From contig CAYTGM010000001.1 in the NCBI GenBank assembly GCA_964437365.1, positions 124,001-188,000 on the forward strand: a stretch of 64,000 bases of DNA, given 5' to 3'. Positions within the stretch are counted from its first letter, which is position 1, and each line of letters opens with the position of its first letter. A model generated the notes under the pieces. It was not told the DNA's origin, ran no database searches, and was given only the letters and a program-made list of their open reading frames with translations. The DNA is from CAYTGM01 sp964437365. Its GTDB lineage: Bacteria; Sumerlaeota; Sumerlaeia; SLMS01. A program made the translations under genes and the position numbers. Shown here in pieces: positions 22,308 through 32,120 of this stretch.

Positions 22308-24302
22308 ATGGCTCGTCTGAAGCAATGCCTTGGAGTTGATCTCGGCTTCCACACCGTAAAAATTGTCGAAATCTCGATGGGTAAAGATGGCCCACGAGTG
22401 ATCAAGGCAGAGTCTGCTCCTACGGGAGCTTTCCCGGGGATGTCATCGGATGATCTGAGACAGGCTCTGGTCGCGACAACGAAGGATCTGCTCAAGAAAG
22501 GCCGCTTCTCAACGAAGAAGGCTGTTTTCGCCATTTCTGGCGACAAATTCTTCACCAAGAGATTTCGTCTTCCAAAGACCACTGAGGAAAGACTCGCAAG
22601 AATCATCCAGTACGAGGCTCGCCAGCAGATTCCCTTTCCGCTGGATAAGACAATCCTTCAATACGAATATCGAGACATCGAGGAAGAGGGAGAAGTTGAA
22701 GTTCTTCTCTCTGCTGTTCGCACAGACGAAGCGCGCGCCTTCATGCAGACCGTTAATAAGACGGGGCTGACGGCTATCGCCGTGGGCGTTTCCTCTTTTG
22801 CTCTCTTTAACGCCCAGCAGGTGATCGGGTCCGATAAAGAAGGCTTTCAAAAGTTGCTGGAGCTCAAAGGAGGGGGAGGAAAAGCGAAGCCTGCTCAAGA
22901 GGCTGACGCTCCCAAGAAGAAATCTTTCTCTCTTCCCTTTGGCAAGAAAAAGCAGGCAGAGCCCGAAGAGGTTCCAGAAGATCCTGATGATGAAATGCCC
23001 ACCATTCAGGAAGATGCAGAATTTGGGGACGAAGAGTTTTCGTTCGAAGAAGTTAAGGCTTACATTAATATCGGCGCGACCTGCGTTGACCTTGCAGTTG
23101 GTCAATCGGGCTGGGCGGGTCTGATTCCTTTCAATAGGACGATCATGCCTCACGGCGGGAACCGCATGACCGAAGCGATTCAAAAAGCGTGTGACGTTGA
23201 AAGTTTTGGCGATGCTGAGAGAATTAAGGCATCAGCCACACAGTTGATGACCTTTAACTTCGACTATGAAGAAGATTCCCACATAAACACAGAAGCATCT
23301 GAGGCTGTGACAGAAGCAGCTGACAAGATGATTACAGAAATCAGGCGGTCTCTGGATTTCTATATCACGCAGCCAGATGGGATGGCGATCGATTCGATTC
23401 TCCTCTCTGGGGGGCAGTCTCTCTTGCCCGGGATGAGTGATTATCTTGAAGAGAAGCTCACTATGCCAGTGACGCTCGTGGACAGTCCGCCGGAGGAGTC
23501 GCCTCTCGAGTGGCCTGACTCTCTTGGGTCGGCGAATATCTATTACGTTTCTATTGGACTTGCCCTGCAGGGTCTCGGGGTTGCCCCGCTTCTGGTCGAT
23601 TTTCTTCCTGAAGACAGAAAAATCATCCGTGATTTTCCTTATCGCATCACGGTGGTAATGTTCGTTGTGCTGATTGGAATTATCGCTGTTTCCTCGAGAG
23701 CTGGAAAACAGTATTCTGAGACCTATCGGAAAGAAGCTGAGAGTCTAAGAGGCGCCATGGTTCGTGATCAGTCGCAGTCTAAGCAATTTGACGATGCCCA
23801 GAAGTCACATGATGCGGTGGCCGAGCTCTATTTAAAGCTGGATAAGTCTTTTGGTCAACGCGACTACTGGCTCGAATTTCTGGCTGAAGTATCTGAGGTA
23901 AAGCCTCCCGGGGTTTTAATACTTGATATTCGCATGGATCATGCAGGTGAAATTTCGATCTCAGGTCAAAGTGAAGTCTCGGTAGATGCTGCTCGATTTA
24001 CAGAGGCGTTGAAGGCACAATTTACAGATCGTCTTGAAGATCTGGGTGCTGAGAAAGATAACCCGACAATCGAAGATGTGAACACTCCCCCCGTCGCAGA
24101 AGGAGGGGTGACACCACCTACAACCTTCCTGATTAAGATGGTAGTGAGTGATAAGATTAATCATTTGGACATTACTCCAACACCGACACCTACCCCTGTT
24201 GGGGGAGGAAACAATCCTGGTGCTTTCGGAATTCCGAGCCAGTTCGGTGGACCTAACGCGAATCCTGGAAATACAGGACGAGGCAGGGGGAGAAGGCCAT
24301 AA
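22308..24302 (+). CDS. PilM-PilN fusion, type IV pilus inner-membrane platform protein
   Basis: The protein has 664 residues. Residues 1-~430 are an actin-like PilM domain: CLGVDLGFHTVKIVEISMG, FFTKRFRLPKTTEERLARII, YEARQQIPFPLDKTILQYEY and SILLSGGQSLLPGMSDYL. They are interrupted by a charged Lys/Glu insert (about 185-250). A single membrane helix (about 443-462, YRITVVMFVVLIGIIAVSS) and a periplasmic coiled coil plus PilN-like domain follow (LKLDKSFGQRDYWLEFLAEV, PPGVLILDIRM). The Pro/Thr/Gly-rich tail (PTPTPTP, GRGRGRRP) is unusual. In ordinary systems PilM (cytoplasmic) and PilN (bitopic) are separate and interact through the PilN N-terminus; here they are covalently joined. A TPR membrane protein and the secretin follow in the same orientation. 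Confidence 0.85.
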   Translation: MARLKQCLGVDLGFHTVKIVEISMGKDGPRVIKAESAPTGAFPGMSSDDLRQALVATTKDLLKKGRFSTKKAVFAISGDKFFTKRFRLPKTTEERLARIIQYEARQQIPFPLDKTILQYEYRDIEEEGEVEVLLSAVRTDEARAFMQTVNKTGLTAIAVGVSSFALFNAQQVIGSDKEGFQKLLELKGGGGKAKPAQEADAPKKKSFSLPFGKKKQAEPEEVPEDPDDEMPTIQEDAEFGDEEFSFEEVKAYINIGATCVDLAVGQSGWAGLIPFNRTIMPHGGNRMTEAIQKACDVESFGDAERIKASATQLMTFNFDYEEDSHINTEASEAVTEAADKMITEIRRSLDFYITQPDGMAIDSILLSGGQSLLPGMSDYLEEKLTMPVTLVDSPPEESPLEWPDSLGSANIYYVSIGLALQGLGVAPLLVDFLPEDRKIIRDFPYRITVVMFVVLIGIIAVSSRAGKQYSETYRKEAESLRGAMVRDQSQSKQFDDAQKSHDAVAELYLKLDKSFGQRDYWLEFLAEVSEVKPPGVLILDIRMDHAGEISISGQSEVSVDAARFTEALKAQFTDRLEDLGAEKDNPTIEDVNTPPVAEGGVTPPTTFLIKMVVSDKINHLDITPTPTPTPVGGGNNPGAFGIPSQFGGPNANPGNTGRGRGRRP

Positions 24303-24344
24303 TCCAGCGGGAGAAAGTTTTCCGCTTTAACGGCGATAGTAACG

Positions 24345-24878
24345 ATGAAGGATCAACTTAACGAAATCGGCAAGAAACTTCTGGCACGCCTTGACCTGAC
24401 GGTTCTGGGTGTTCTTGTCGCGATCTTGATTGCTACATCTTATTTGTTTCTCTCGGAGAGTGGATATACTGTCCCCCCACCCCCAGACAGGCAGATAAAG
24501 TCTTTCACAGCAAAACTACCTGTAGATGGTGAGAATTACGAAGCGCAGGAAAACTATGTTGAAGCAGTTGAGCGCGTAAGAGATCGGTTCGTTTCGACGA
24601 GTAAGTCTATCCAGGAAGATCCTGAGATGACTCGCCTGATCCGAAGAAACATGTTCAGCAAGAAGTCAGTTGATGAGCAGGTTGAGTCAGCACGTGAATT
24701 GAATCAGCGGTATCAAGAGGCGGAGCGCGATTTCCGTCAGCAGAATTATGAGGCAGCCCGCAGTAAACTGGACGAGATTCTTCAACAGGATCCAAACCAT
24801 GTAGATGCGAGGGCGCTTAAAAATCAGATCGAAGAATTACTTTCCCCCTCTTCGGGAGATAGTGCAGATTCTTCCTGA
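24345..24878 (+). CDS. Bitopic TPR protein of the pilus cluster (PilO position)
   Basis: The protein has 177 residues: a short cytoplasmic N-terminus, one membrane helix (about 18-37, LTVLGVLVAILIATSYLFLS), a proline-rich stretch (TVPPPPDRQ), then a periplasmic helical region. It ends in a TPR unit (YEAARSKLDEILQQDPNHVD) and a Ser-rich end. It starts 42 bp after the PilM-PilN gene and precedes the secretin, the place where pilO and pilP normally lie, but it shows no PilO ferredoxin-like domain or PilP lipobox. I infer that it substitutes for or adds to PilO/PilP in linking the inner-membrane platform to the secretin, whose N-terminus is also made of TPR-like units. Confidence 0.6.
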   Translation: MKDQLNEIGKKLLARLDLTVLGVLVAILIATSYLFLSESGYTVPPPPDRQIKSFTAKLPVDGENYEAQENYVEAVERVRDRFVSTSKSIQEDPEMTRLIRRNMFSKKSVDEQVESARELNQRYQEAERDFRQQNYEAARSKLDEILQQDPNHVDARALKNQIEELLSPSSGDSADSS

Positions 24879-25003
24879 TTGTGATCTTTACCCCCACTTA
24901 GGGGTTTGAAATAGGGCTCATAGCCCACAGTTTAGGGAATTTGTTGCCTTGACACGTTTTGCGCTGATGCGTCTCCTCGGAGGCCTCTGAAGCAGAAACT
25001 TGT

Positions 25004-25023
25004 CTTGGTAGTGATAAACCAAG
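25004..25023 (+). promoter_or_regulatory. Hairpin overlapping the secretin ribosome-binding site
   Basis: CTTGGT/ACCAAG form a perfect 6-bp stem whose 3' arm runs into AAGGAG (25021-25026), 13 bases ahead of the secretin ATG at 25040. It could limit translation; no known riboswitch consensus is present. Confidence 0.3.
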
Positions 25024-25039
25024 GAGATAGGTCCGCCTT

Positions 25040-28000
25040 ATGAATCGGCAAAGCTTTGCGCGTCCCATGATGCAAATAATCAATCGGGTTGTATTACCTG
25101 GTACTCTCCTTTTGGGATTCTCCTGTATCTCGCCATCCCCACTTCTGGCAGATAACAGCCAAAAAGCTCCTCTTGCAGAAGAAGATAAGTCCGCCTCCGC
25201 TCAAGAAAAAGCGAAAGCACTTATCGAGAAATCCCGTGAGGAACTTAAAGACGATAATCTAGCTGCTGCTCGCGAGTACTTTGAAAAAGCGAAGTCAGTA
25301 GATTCGAAGGCTCCTGGACTCGATAAACTTGCGGCAGACCTCCGCGAGGCTGAACGAGAAGCTGAGGAAGAAGCTCGAGAAGAACAAATCGAACAACTCC
25401 TTGATACTGCAGAAGACCTTCTGGATGACGAAAAGTTTGATCCTGCGTTGCAGCAGATTTCAAAGGCTCTCGAAATTGATCCAAAGAATGAAGACGCTCT
25501 CGAGCTGAAGCAGGAAGTTGAAGAAGATAAAGCAGAGTATCGCCGCGACCAGATTGAAGATGAGGTTGAGAAGCGCATTAAAGCCTCAAAGCGAGCGATG
25601 AAAGAAAATAACTTTGAAGCTGCTAAGCGCCTGGAGGCCGGAGCTAGAGATATCTCAGAAGGACTCTTCGATCAGGATCTCAATAAGCTTAAATTGAAAA
25701 TTGAGAAGGAAGAATCTGAGTACATCGCTGAACAAAATGAAGAAGAGATAGAAAGATATCTCGACGTTGCAGAAGAACAGCTCAAGGCGAACCGCTTTGA
25801 TGAAGCACGAAAAACCGTCAGCAACGTCTACCAGCTCGATAAGAACAACCGCGACGCGAATAAATTGATGAGTGAGATCGCGGAGGATGAAAAGGAATTC
25901 GCAGAAGAGCGCCTCGAAAGAGAGATTGAGCAAGACCTGAAAACTGCTGATCGCCTCATGAATGCCGAGAACTACGAGGAAGCGATCGCAGCCTTCAAGG
26001 CAGTACAGACGAAGGACCCTGATAATCGCGATGCGAGTAAAGGTCTTTCAAGGGCTCAGGATCGCTTAGCTGCCGCCCAGGCAGAAGAAGCGAAAGCTGT
26101 AGCTGAGGCACGAGAAAAAGCTCGCCAGGAAGCAGAAAAGAAGGCTGCTGAAGAAGCAAAAAGAAAAGAAATAGCTCAAGCAAAAGCACGTGAAGAAGCG
26201 GAAGCAAAGAGAAGAGCTGAAGCTGCAGCGCAGCAAAAAATGGAAAAAGCCGCTGAAAGCTCCTCAGAAAAAGAACCTGTCGTTGAAGAAACAACACAGG
26301 TCGCCCGAAATACACAGCAGTCTGAATCAAGCTCATCCGCTACACAGCAGACCACAGCTGCGAAGCGGGAGAGAGAAAGTGCACCTCGCGAGGTAGCACA
26401 GGCAAATACTCAAAGTCAGGATGCTGCTGAGGCAGCACGCCGAAAAGCGGCTGAAGAAGAAGCTGCAAGACAGGAAGCAGCCGAAAAAGAGCGCGAAGCT
26501 AGAGAAGCTCGTGAAAAAGCCGAAGAAGAGAGGCGTCAAGCAGCTGAAGAGGCCCGTCAGGCTAAAGAAGAAGCTGAGAGAAAAGAAGCTGCTCAAAAAG
26601 CTGAGGCAGAAGCAAAGCGCCAGGAAGAATTACGTAAGCAGCAGGAACGTCAGGAAAAAGAAGTTGCGAAGCAGCGCCGCGAACAAGCCGAAGCAGCTTA
26701 CAAAGATGGCCTGACAGCTTATGAAAATGGTGACCTGACAACAGCCCGCCGCCGCTGGCTTGATGCGAAGGAAATCGATCCTTCCTATACGAAGCCCGAC
26801 ACCTACCTTGAAAATACAGAAGAAGAATATAATGCGCTACTTGCCGATAAGGCAGCCAGCGAAGAGTTTGAAGAGGCAGAAGCAGCAGCACTCGATAAGA
26901 TGAGTACTCTGATTCCGATTCGTACTCTTGAGCCAACAAGTCTGGCCCAGTTCCTCCAGAACTTGAGACTTCTGTCTGGTATCGACTTCGTCATCGCTGG
27001 CGAGGTGAATGCGAAAATCGAAGCTGCTTTCGAAGATGAACCTCTCTACCAGGTTCTTGATTCTGTTCTCCTGCCAATCGGACTTCGCTGGAGAAGAGAG
27101 CCTGGTTCTGATACGGTGATCATCGAGCCTGATTTGCGTACAGAAGTTTTCGTACTTCTCCCAAATCAGCTAAACATGGTAAACACGCTGATAGAAGACG
27201 GTGTCATTGGTCGATTGCTTTATGGACCGACTGGCGAGCCCGTCATCGAGGGACAGGAAGTCTATACAGACCCAAGAAAAAATTTCCTCGTCGTCACAGA
27301 TTCTGAAGCGAACCTGGATAAGGTACGTAAGCTCCTGGAATCACTGAAGGATCAGCAACAGGTACAGCTGATCTGGGATAGTTTCGAGATCGATGAGACT
27401 CGTGGACCAGAAATTAAAGCTCTACTGGATGCGATCCTCTCAGTTGATGATGATGCTCCCTTTAATACGGAAAGAAAACTCATTCTTGAAGGCAGCACGC
27501 TGATCGTTAAAGATTCTCCCGAGAATATTCAGCGTGTTCGTGAGATTCTCCTCGATCAAAACTTCCTCACAAGATTCTACCAGGATGAACTTAGTGTGGC
27601 TTCGTTCAACCTGACACCTGCGATTGAGTTTGAAGATAATCCAGATCTCATTCAGTCTTTCACCGATCAGGTTCGACAGGTCGTTGAAACACTCCTCTAT
27701 GCACAGGAAGGTCGACGCAAAGCAGAGCGTGAAGGTCGCCGCATCTGGTACGATCCAGCTACGAAACAGCTGACCATCGTTGACTACCCAGACCGCCTCC
27801 AGAAAGTTCAGAACTACATCGAGAGTTTGCCACAGATTCGCTCACTCCGTCGGTCTAAGATTTATTTCCTCGACCATGCTTCTGCCAATGAGCTACGCGG
27901 ACAGATTGAAGCCTTCCTCGGTATTGATGGTTCACAGGGATCTTCAACCGCGTCAGATGGCGAAGAGATAACCAAGTCCTTGAGTGTTGAAGACGTTAAC

Positions 28001-29284
28001 GACTTCGATTTCGGCGGTGGCAACGTTATCCAGGTTCGTGTGATCCGCGTTAATGAAAACGATGCTGGCGATGAAAACGATGACGATGTCGAGCTCTTCG
28101 TACGCACCGGAGTCGACAGTCAGGATATCACTCTCGAAGAGTTCCGTTCTGAGTTCGTTGACGACTTTGAAATCGTTGCTGAAGATGTTCGTCCCTCAAG
28201 TACTCCAGGAGAAGGTCGCGCACGCCTTACCGTCAGGTATGTTCCTCAAGAGGGAACGGGCGGTTTTCAGGACAACGTTGCTGATGAAGATGTCGAAGAA
28301 CAGCGTGAAGAAATTGAAGAAGAAACAGGTCTCTCAATTGTTGATATTGAAAACCTGAACGCACTCTTTGTTCAGTATGAAAACATCGAGGAACTTCGTG
28401 AAGTTGAGTTCTGGATTCGCACCCTGGATATCCCAACACTTCAGGTTAGTATAGAAATCAAGTTTGTTGAAGTGATCATGAATAAGGCGAAAGAGATTAA
28501 ACCTGAGTTCGTCATTGCTGATCTTTCAAATGGATTTAACCTGAGTGATTCCATTCTAAATTCACGCTTCGCTCAAGATAGAGATGAATATACCAGCGTC
28601 TTTGAACCTGCCCTTGAAAGCATTGATTCGTCTAACCTTCTCAAGGGTGCGACAGTGTTCAACTATATCGTGAATAATGGTAATTCACCGATTTCTTTCT
28701 CGCTTCGCCTGCTTGAATCTAAGGGCGTCATCAATGTTGTGAATGGTCCAACAGTAACGGTTCTCAACACTGAAACAGCGGACTTCATTATTGAGCGCAA
28801 CTTTGGACTCGCAGCTCCTGATACGACCCAAACCACATCAGGTAACGATGACACAAACATCATCCCTGTTGCTAACCTTACACCGGTAGATGTCAGCGTT
28901 GAGCCCACTGTGACAAGACGCGGAAACATCACGCTCGGAATCGATGTGGTCATTGAGGATTTCGATCAGAACGTTGGCCAGATTGTTAACCTCGAAGGTG
29001 AAGCACAGAATGCATTGACCCCTGCGACAGCAATTCCTCGAGGGTTCGTCACGAACGAAATCGGTACTCTAAGGAAAGAGCTTACAACTCGTGCTCGAAT
29101 CCGCGACGGTGGTACAGTCGTTCTCGGTGGCTGGAGAAGTGAACGCGTTTCTGATCTTGAATCAGGCGTCCCAATTCTAAGAGACATTCCTTTCATCGGG
29201 AAGTATCTCTTCGAAAGAATCCAGAAGGATGAAGATAAGATTACGCTCCTTATCTTCCTGACAGGCTCGGTTGTGAAAGATTAA
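25040..29284 (+). CDS. Giant secretin with N-terminal TPR and Lys/Glu/Ala-rich domains
   Basis: The protein has 1414 residues, about twice the usual PilQ/GspD length. A signal sequence (VVLPGTLLLGFSC..., likely cut after PLLA at about residue 37) is followed by four or more TPR-like units (about 55-345) and a long charged Ala/Glu/Lys stretch (about 345-585) predicted coiled coil. Another TPR-like unit (EQAEAAYKDGLTAYENGDLT) follows. From about 623 come an STN/N0-like domain (TLEPTSLAQFLQNLRLLSGI) and ring-building N domains. From about 1130 comes the outer-membrane secretin barrel (SIEIKFVEVIMNKAKEI, INVVNGPTVTVLNT). It ends with the signature GVPILRDIPFIGKYLF (about 1375). It forms the outer-membrane channel for the pilus. 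The N-terminal TPR and coiled-coil part may span the periplasm or bind peptidoglycan or the TPR protein encoded upstream. Confidence 0.9.
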   Translation: MNRQSFARPMMQIINRVVLPGTLLLGFSCISPSPLLADNSQKAPLAEEDKSASAQEKAKALIEKSREELKDDNLAAAREYFEKAKSVDSKAPGLDKLAADLREAEREAEEEAREEQIEQLLDTAEDLLDDEKFDPALQQISKALEIDPKNEDALELKQEVEEDKAEYRRDQIEDEVEKRIKASKRAMKENNFEAAKRLEAGARDISEGLFDQDLNKLKLKIEKEESEYIAEQNEEEIERYLDVAEEQLKANRFDEARKTVSNVYQLDKNNRDANKLMSEIAEDEKEFAEERLEREIEQDLKTADRLMNAENYEEAIAAFKAVQTKDPDNRDASKGLSRAQDRLAAAQAEEAKAVAEAREKARQEAEKKAAEEAKRKEIAQAKAREEAEAKRRAEAAAQQKMEKAAESSSEKEPVVEETTQVARNTQQSESSSSATQQTTAAKRERESAPREVAQANTQSQDAAEAARRKAAEEEAARQEAAEKEREAREAREKAEEERRQAAEEARQAKEEAERKEAAQKAEAEAKRQEELRKQQERQEKEVAKQRREQAEAAYKDGLTAYENGDLTTARRRWLDAKEIDPSYTKPDTYLENTEEEYNALLADKAASEEFEEAEAAALDKMSTLIPIRTLEPTSLAQFLQNLRLLSGIDFVIAGEVNAKIEAAFEDEPLYQVLDSVLLPIGLRWRREPGSDTVIIEPDLRTEVFVLLPNQLNMVNTLIEDGVIGRLLYGPTGEPVIEGQEVYTDPRKNFLVVTDSEANLDKVRKLLESLKDQQQVQLIWDSFEIDETRGPEIKALLDAILSVDDDAPFNTERKLILEGSTLIVKDSPENIQRVREILLDQNFLTRFYQDELSVASFNLTPAIEFEDNPDLIQSFTDQVRQVVETLLYAQEGRRKAEREGRRIWYDPATKQLTIVDYPDRLQKVQNYIESLPQIRSLRRSKIYFLDHASANELRGQIEAFLGIDGSQGSSTASDGEEITKSLSVEDVNDFDFGGGNVIQVRVIRVNENDAGDENDDDVELFVRTGVDSQDITLEEFRSEFVDDFEIVAEDVRPSSTPGEGRARLTVRYVPQEGTGGFQDNVADEDVEEQREEIEEETGLSIVDIENLNALFVQYENIEELREVEFWIRTLDIPTLQVSIEIKFVEVIMNKAKEIKPEFVIADLSNGFNLSDSILNSRFAQDRDEYTSVFEPALESIDSSNLLKGATVFNYIVNNGNSPISFSLRLLESKGVINVVNGPTVTVLNTETADFIIERNFGLAAPDTTQTTSGNDDTNIIPVANLTPVDVSVEPTVTRRGNITLGIDVVIEDFDQNVGQIVNLEGEAQNALTPATAIPRGFVTNEIGTLRKELTTRARIRDGGTVVLGGWRSERVSDLESGVPILRDIPFIGKYLFERIQKDEDKITLLIFLTGSVVKD

Positions 29285-29324
29285 ACTTTTCTCACATCCT
29301 GCTACTACCACTTGAAATCAGACG

Positions 29325-29357
29325 ACGACCTTGGGAACCTTCCCAAGGTCGTTTTTT
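29325..29357 (+). terminator. Rho-independent terminator after the secretin gene
   Basis: A perfect 12-bp stem, ACGACCTTGGGA/TCCCAAGGTCGT with a four-base loop, is followed by six T. It closes the pilus gene group and precedes polA. Confidence 0.9.
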
Positions 29358-29397
29358 CATGACTCTCCTCAATTCATCGACATACAGGTAGCACTTC

Positions 29398-32088
29398 ATG
29401 GCGCATAAGCCAAAAAAATTGATTATTATTGATGGCCATTCAAACGTCTTTAAGGCCTATCACGCTATACGCGACACCTTAACCAACAGTAAGGGAGAGC
29501 CCACATCGGCGATCTACGGATTCGCCAATATGTTCTTCCGTCTAATGAAGAAACTGGATTTCGAACATGTCGTCGTAGTTTTCGATCCTCCTGGTGATTC
29601 GTTTCGCAAAGAGGACTACCAGGAGTACAAAGCAAACCGTCCTCCCACTCCTCCTGATCTTATAGAACAGGATAAGAAGATCAGGGTCATGCTTGAGCAC
29701 ATGAAAGTACCGACTATCGAGATCGATAAATATGAAGCAGATGATGTGATGGCCTCTCTTGCCGTTAAGGCCAAGGAAGATGGAGAAGCACTGATCTGCT
29801 CTTCTGATAAAGATATGCTACAGATCGTCCAGCCGGGAATTATGGTCTACCGGGAACACCTTCAGAAAACAGAGCTTCTTGACGAGAAAGGCGTTTTCGA
29901 AAAGTTAGGCGTTCAACCTAACCAGGTCGCAGCCTATCTTGGTTTGATGGGAGATAAAGCTGATAATATTCCTGGCGTGCCAGGAGTTGGTAAAAAGGGC
30001 GCTGCCAAGCTCTTAACGGAATTTGGAGACCTTGATGGTATCCTTGAAAACGCAACCAATGTTAAAGGGAAGAAACTCTCAGAGAACCTGCAAACCTATG
30101 CTGATGATGCCCGTCTATCTCTTCAGCTGGCCACTCTAAAAACGGATCTTATCGAGAACTTCAACTGGGAAGACTATAAATGGAGCTACCAGCCATCCAA
30201 CGAGCTCCGAGAATTTTTCCAGGAAATGGATTTCAATAACTTCATCGCTGAGATGGGTGGTGCAGATGTCGCTGAACGAGTCGTTGACTATAGCATCGTA
30301 GATACAAAAGCGAAGTTCGATAAGGCACTCAAGGAGATCGAAAAAGCTGAGCTCCTCGCCATTGATACAGAAACATCCGGTCTTGACCCCTTCTATGCGG
30401 AGTTAGTTGGGATCTCCATCTCCTGGAAAAAAGATCAGGCGATCTATATCCCACTTGGCCACCACGAAGGGTCGAAGCAGTTGAGCAAAGAAGAAGTCTT
30501 GAAAGGGCTGGGTCCATTTCTTTCCTCAAAGCATAGTAAGACCTGGATAGCCCATAATTGGCTCTTTGATTGGAAAATTCTCAAGGCCTATGGCTTTGAC
30601 GATATATCTGTCGGTGGCGATACTCTCCTTGAAGGATACCTGATCAATCCTGACTCGACAGGATCTTTACGTCTTAAAGATCTATCATTGTCCAAGCTTG
30701 GGATCAAAATGACGGAAATCAGTGAGCTTATCGGAGAGAATGATGACCTCGTAACCATGTCTTCAGTATCTATCGAAGATACGGCCAACTATGCCGCTCA
30801 GGATGCCGATTGTACAAAACAGCTTCACGAAAAGCTCTACCGTGAAATCGAAAAAGGAGAGCTCAATTACGTCTACCATTCTATTGAAGTTCCTCTCATT
30901 GAAGTTCTTGCCTCAATGGAGCTCGAGGGGGTACGTATTGACAAAGAGCATTTCAAAAAGCTCTCAATTGAAGCAGATGAAGAGCTTCAGAATCTAACCG
31001 ACAAGATATACGAGATTGCAGGTCGAAAATTTAAGATTAATTCTCCAAAACAGGTTGGAGAAGTTCTCTTCAATGAAATTGGACTTACACCAACAAAGAA
31101 AGGAAAGTCAGGAAGTTACAGCACAGATGTCAGTGTCCTGGAAGCGCTCAAATCAGAACATCCTCTCCCGGAAGCCCTGCTCGAGTACAGGCAGATCGAC
31201 AAGTTGAGATCCACCTATATTGAGCCTCTTCCCAATCTTGTCCACGCGAAAACTGGAAGAGTCCACACAAGCTACCAGCAGGCAGTTACAGCAACGGGAA
31301 GACTTTCCAGCTCCAATCCTAATCTCCAGAATATACCCGTTAGAACCGAGCACGGAAGAAAAATCAGGGAAGGATTTGTCCCTCGAAACAAAGACTGGTT
31401 GTTCGTTGCAGCAGATTATTCGCAGATTGAATTGAGAATCCTTGCACACCTCAGCGGAGATAAAACTCTTCTGGAGGCTTTCAACTCTGGAGCAGACATC
31501 CACACTCTGGCAGCCAGCAGAATCTTCAAGATTTCCGAAAATGAAGTTTCAAAAGAAATGCGAAATCAGGCAAAAGCGATAAACTTTGGTATTATATACG
31601 GGATGTCAGACTACCGTCTGGCAAGAGACCAGGGTATTTCTCGAACTGAAGCCAAATCCTTCATCGAAGAATACTTTACCGTTTATTCCGGCGTGAAAGA
31701 TTTCATAGAATCAACTAAAGAGACAGTCAAGAAAACAGGCTTTGTTCGAACGCTGACAGGCCGAAGAAGGTTTATCCCAAACATCAATGCGAGAAACTTC
31801 AATCAACGTTCCATGGCAGAAAGAATAGCAGTTAATACTCCGATTCAGGGAACAAGTGCTGACATGATCAAACTCGCAATGATAAAGGTTCATCAACGTC
31901 TTCAATCTGAGAAACTAAAGGCCAAAATGGTCCTGCAAGTTCATGATGAACTCATTTTCGACGCACCAATAGAAGAAAAAGAACAGGTCTCATTGCTGGT
32001 GAAAGAAGAAATGCTTTCTGCCTTACCGCTGGATGTCCCACTTGAGGTTGACGTATCGACGGGGGAAAACTGGGCTGTCGCCAAGTAG
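29398..32088 (+). CDS. polA: DNA polymerase I
   Basis: The protein has 896 residues with all three domains. The 5'-3' exonuclease (1-~290) shows LIIIDGHSNVFKAYHA, YEADDVMASLAVKAK and GVPGVGKKGAAKLL. The 3'-5' exonuclease (~310-490) shows LLAIDTETSGLD; Asp323 and Glu325 of the DxE motif are present, so proofreading should be active, unlike in many polA enzymes of this length. The polymerase carries motif A DYSQIELRILAHL (Asp673), motif B RNQAKAINFGIIYG and motif C LQVHDELIF (Asp850). It fills gaps in repair and replaces RNA primers. The ATG follows a terminator by 40 bp and is followed by a repeat-protein gene 32 bp downstream. Confidence 0.97.
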   Translation: MAHKPKKLIIIDGHSNVFKAYHAIRDTLTNSKGEPTSAIYGFANMFFRLMKKLDFEHVVVVFDPPGDSFRKEDYQEYKANRPPTPPDLIEQDKKIRVMLEHMKVPTIEIDKYEADDVMASLAVKAKEDGEALICSSDKDMLQIVQPGIMVYREHLQKTELLDEKGVFEKLGVQPNQVAAYLGLMGDKADNIPGVPGVGKKGAAKLLTEFGDLDGILENATNVKGKKLSENLQTYADDARLSLQLATLKTDLIENFNWEDYKWSYQPSNELREFFQEMDFNNFIAEMGGADVAERVVDYSIVDTKAKFDKALKEIEKAELLAIDTETSGLDPFYAELVGISISWKKDQAIYIPLGHHEGSKQLSKEEVLKGLGPFLSSKHSKTWIAHNWLFDWKILKAYGFDDISVGGDTLLEGYLINPDSTGSLRLKDLSLSKLGIKMTEISELIGENDDLVTMSSVSIEDTANYAAQDADCTKQLHEKLYREIEKGELNYVYHSIEVPLIEVLASMELEGVRIDKEHFKKLSIEADEELQNLTDKIYEIAGRKFKINSPKQVGEVLFNEIGLTPTKKGKSGSYSTDVSVLEALKSEHPLPEALLEYRQIDKLRSTYIEPLPNLVHAKTGRVHTSYQQAVTATGRLSSSNPNLQNIPVRTEHGRKIREGFVPRNKDWLFVAADYSQIELRILAHLSGDKTLLEAFNSGADIHTLAASRIFKISENEVSKEMRNQAKAINFGIIYGMSDYRLARDQGISRTEAKSFIEEYFTVYSGVKDFIESTKETVKKTGFVRTLTGRRRFIPNINARNFNQRSMAERIAVNTPIQGTSADMIKLAMIKVHQRLQSEKLKAKMVLQVHDELIFDAPIEEKEQVSLLVKEEMLSALPLDVPLEVDVSTGENWAVAK

Positions 32089-32120
32089 CCTGGAAAGGTA
32101 TTTTAAGCTTCTAAAATCAC

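Noticed and set aside
24880..25039. c-di-GMP (GEMM) riboswitch ahead of the secretin gene
   Set aside because: Hairpins are present, but the conserved GEMM core bases and tetraloop-receptor pattern are not.
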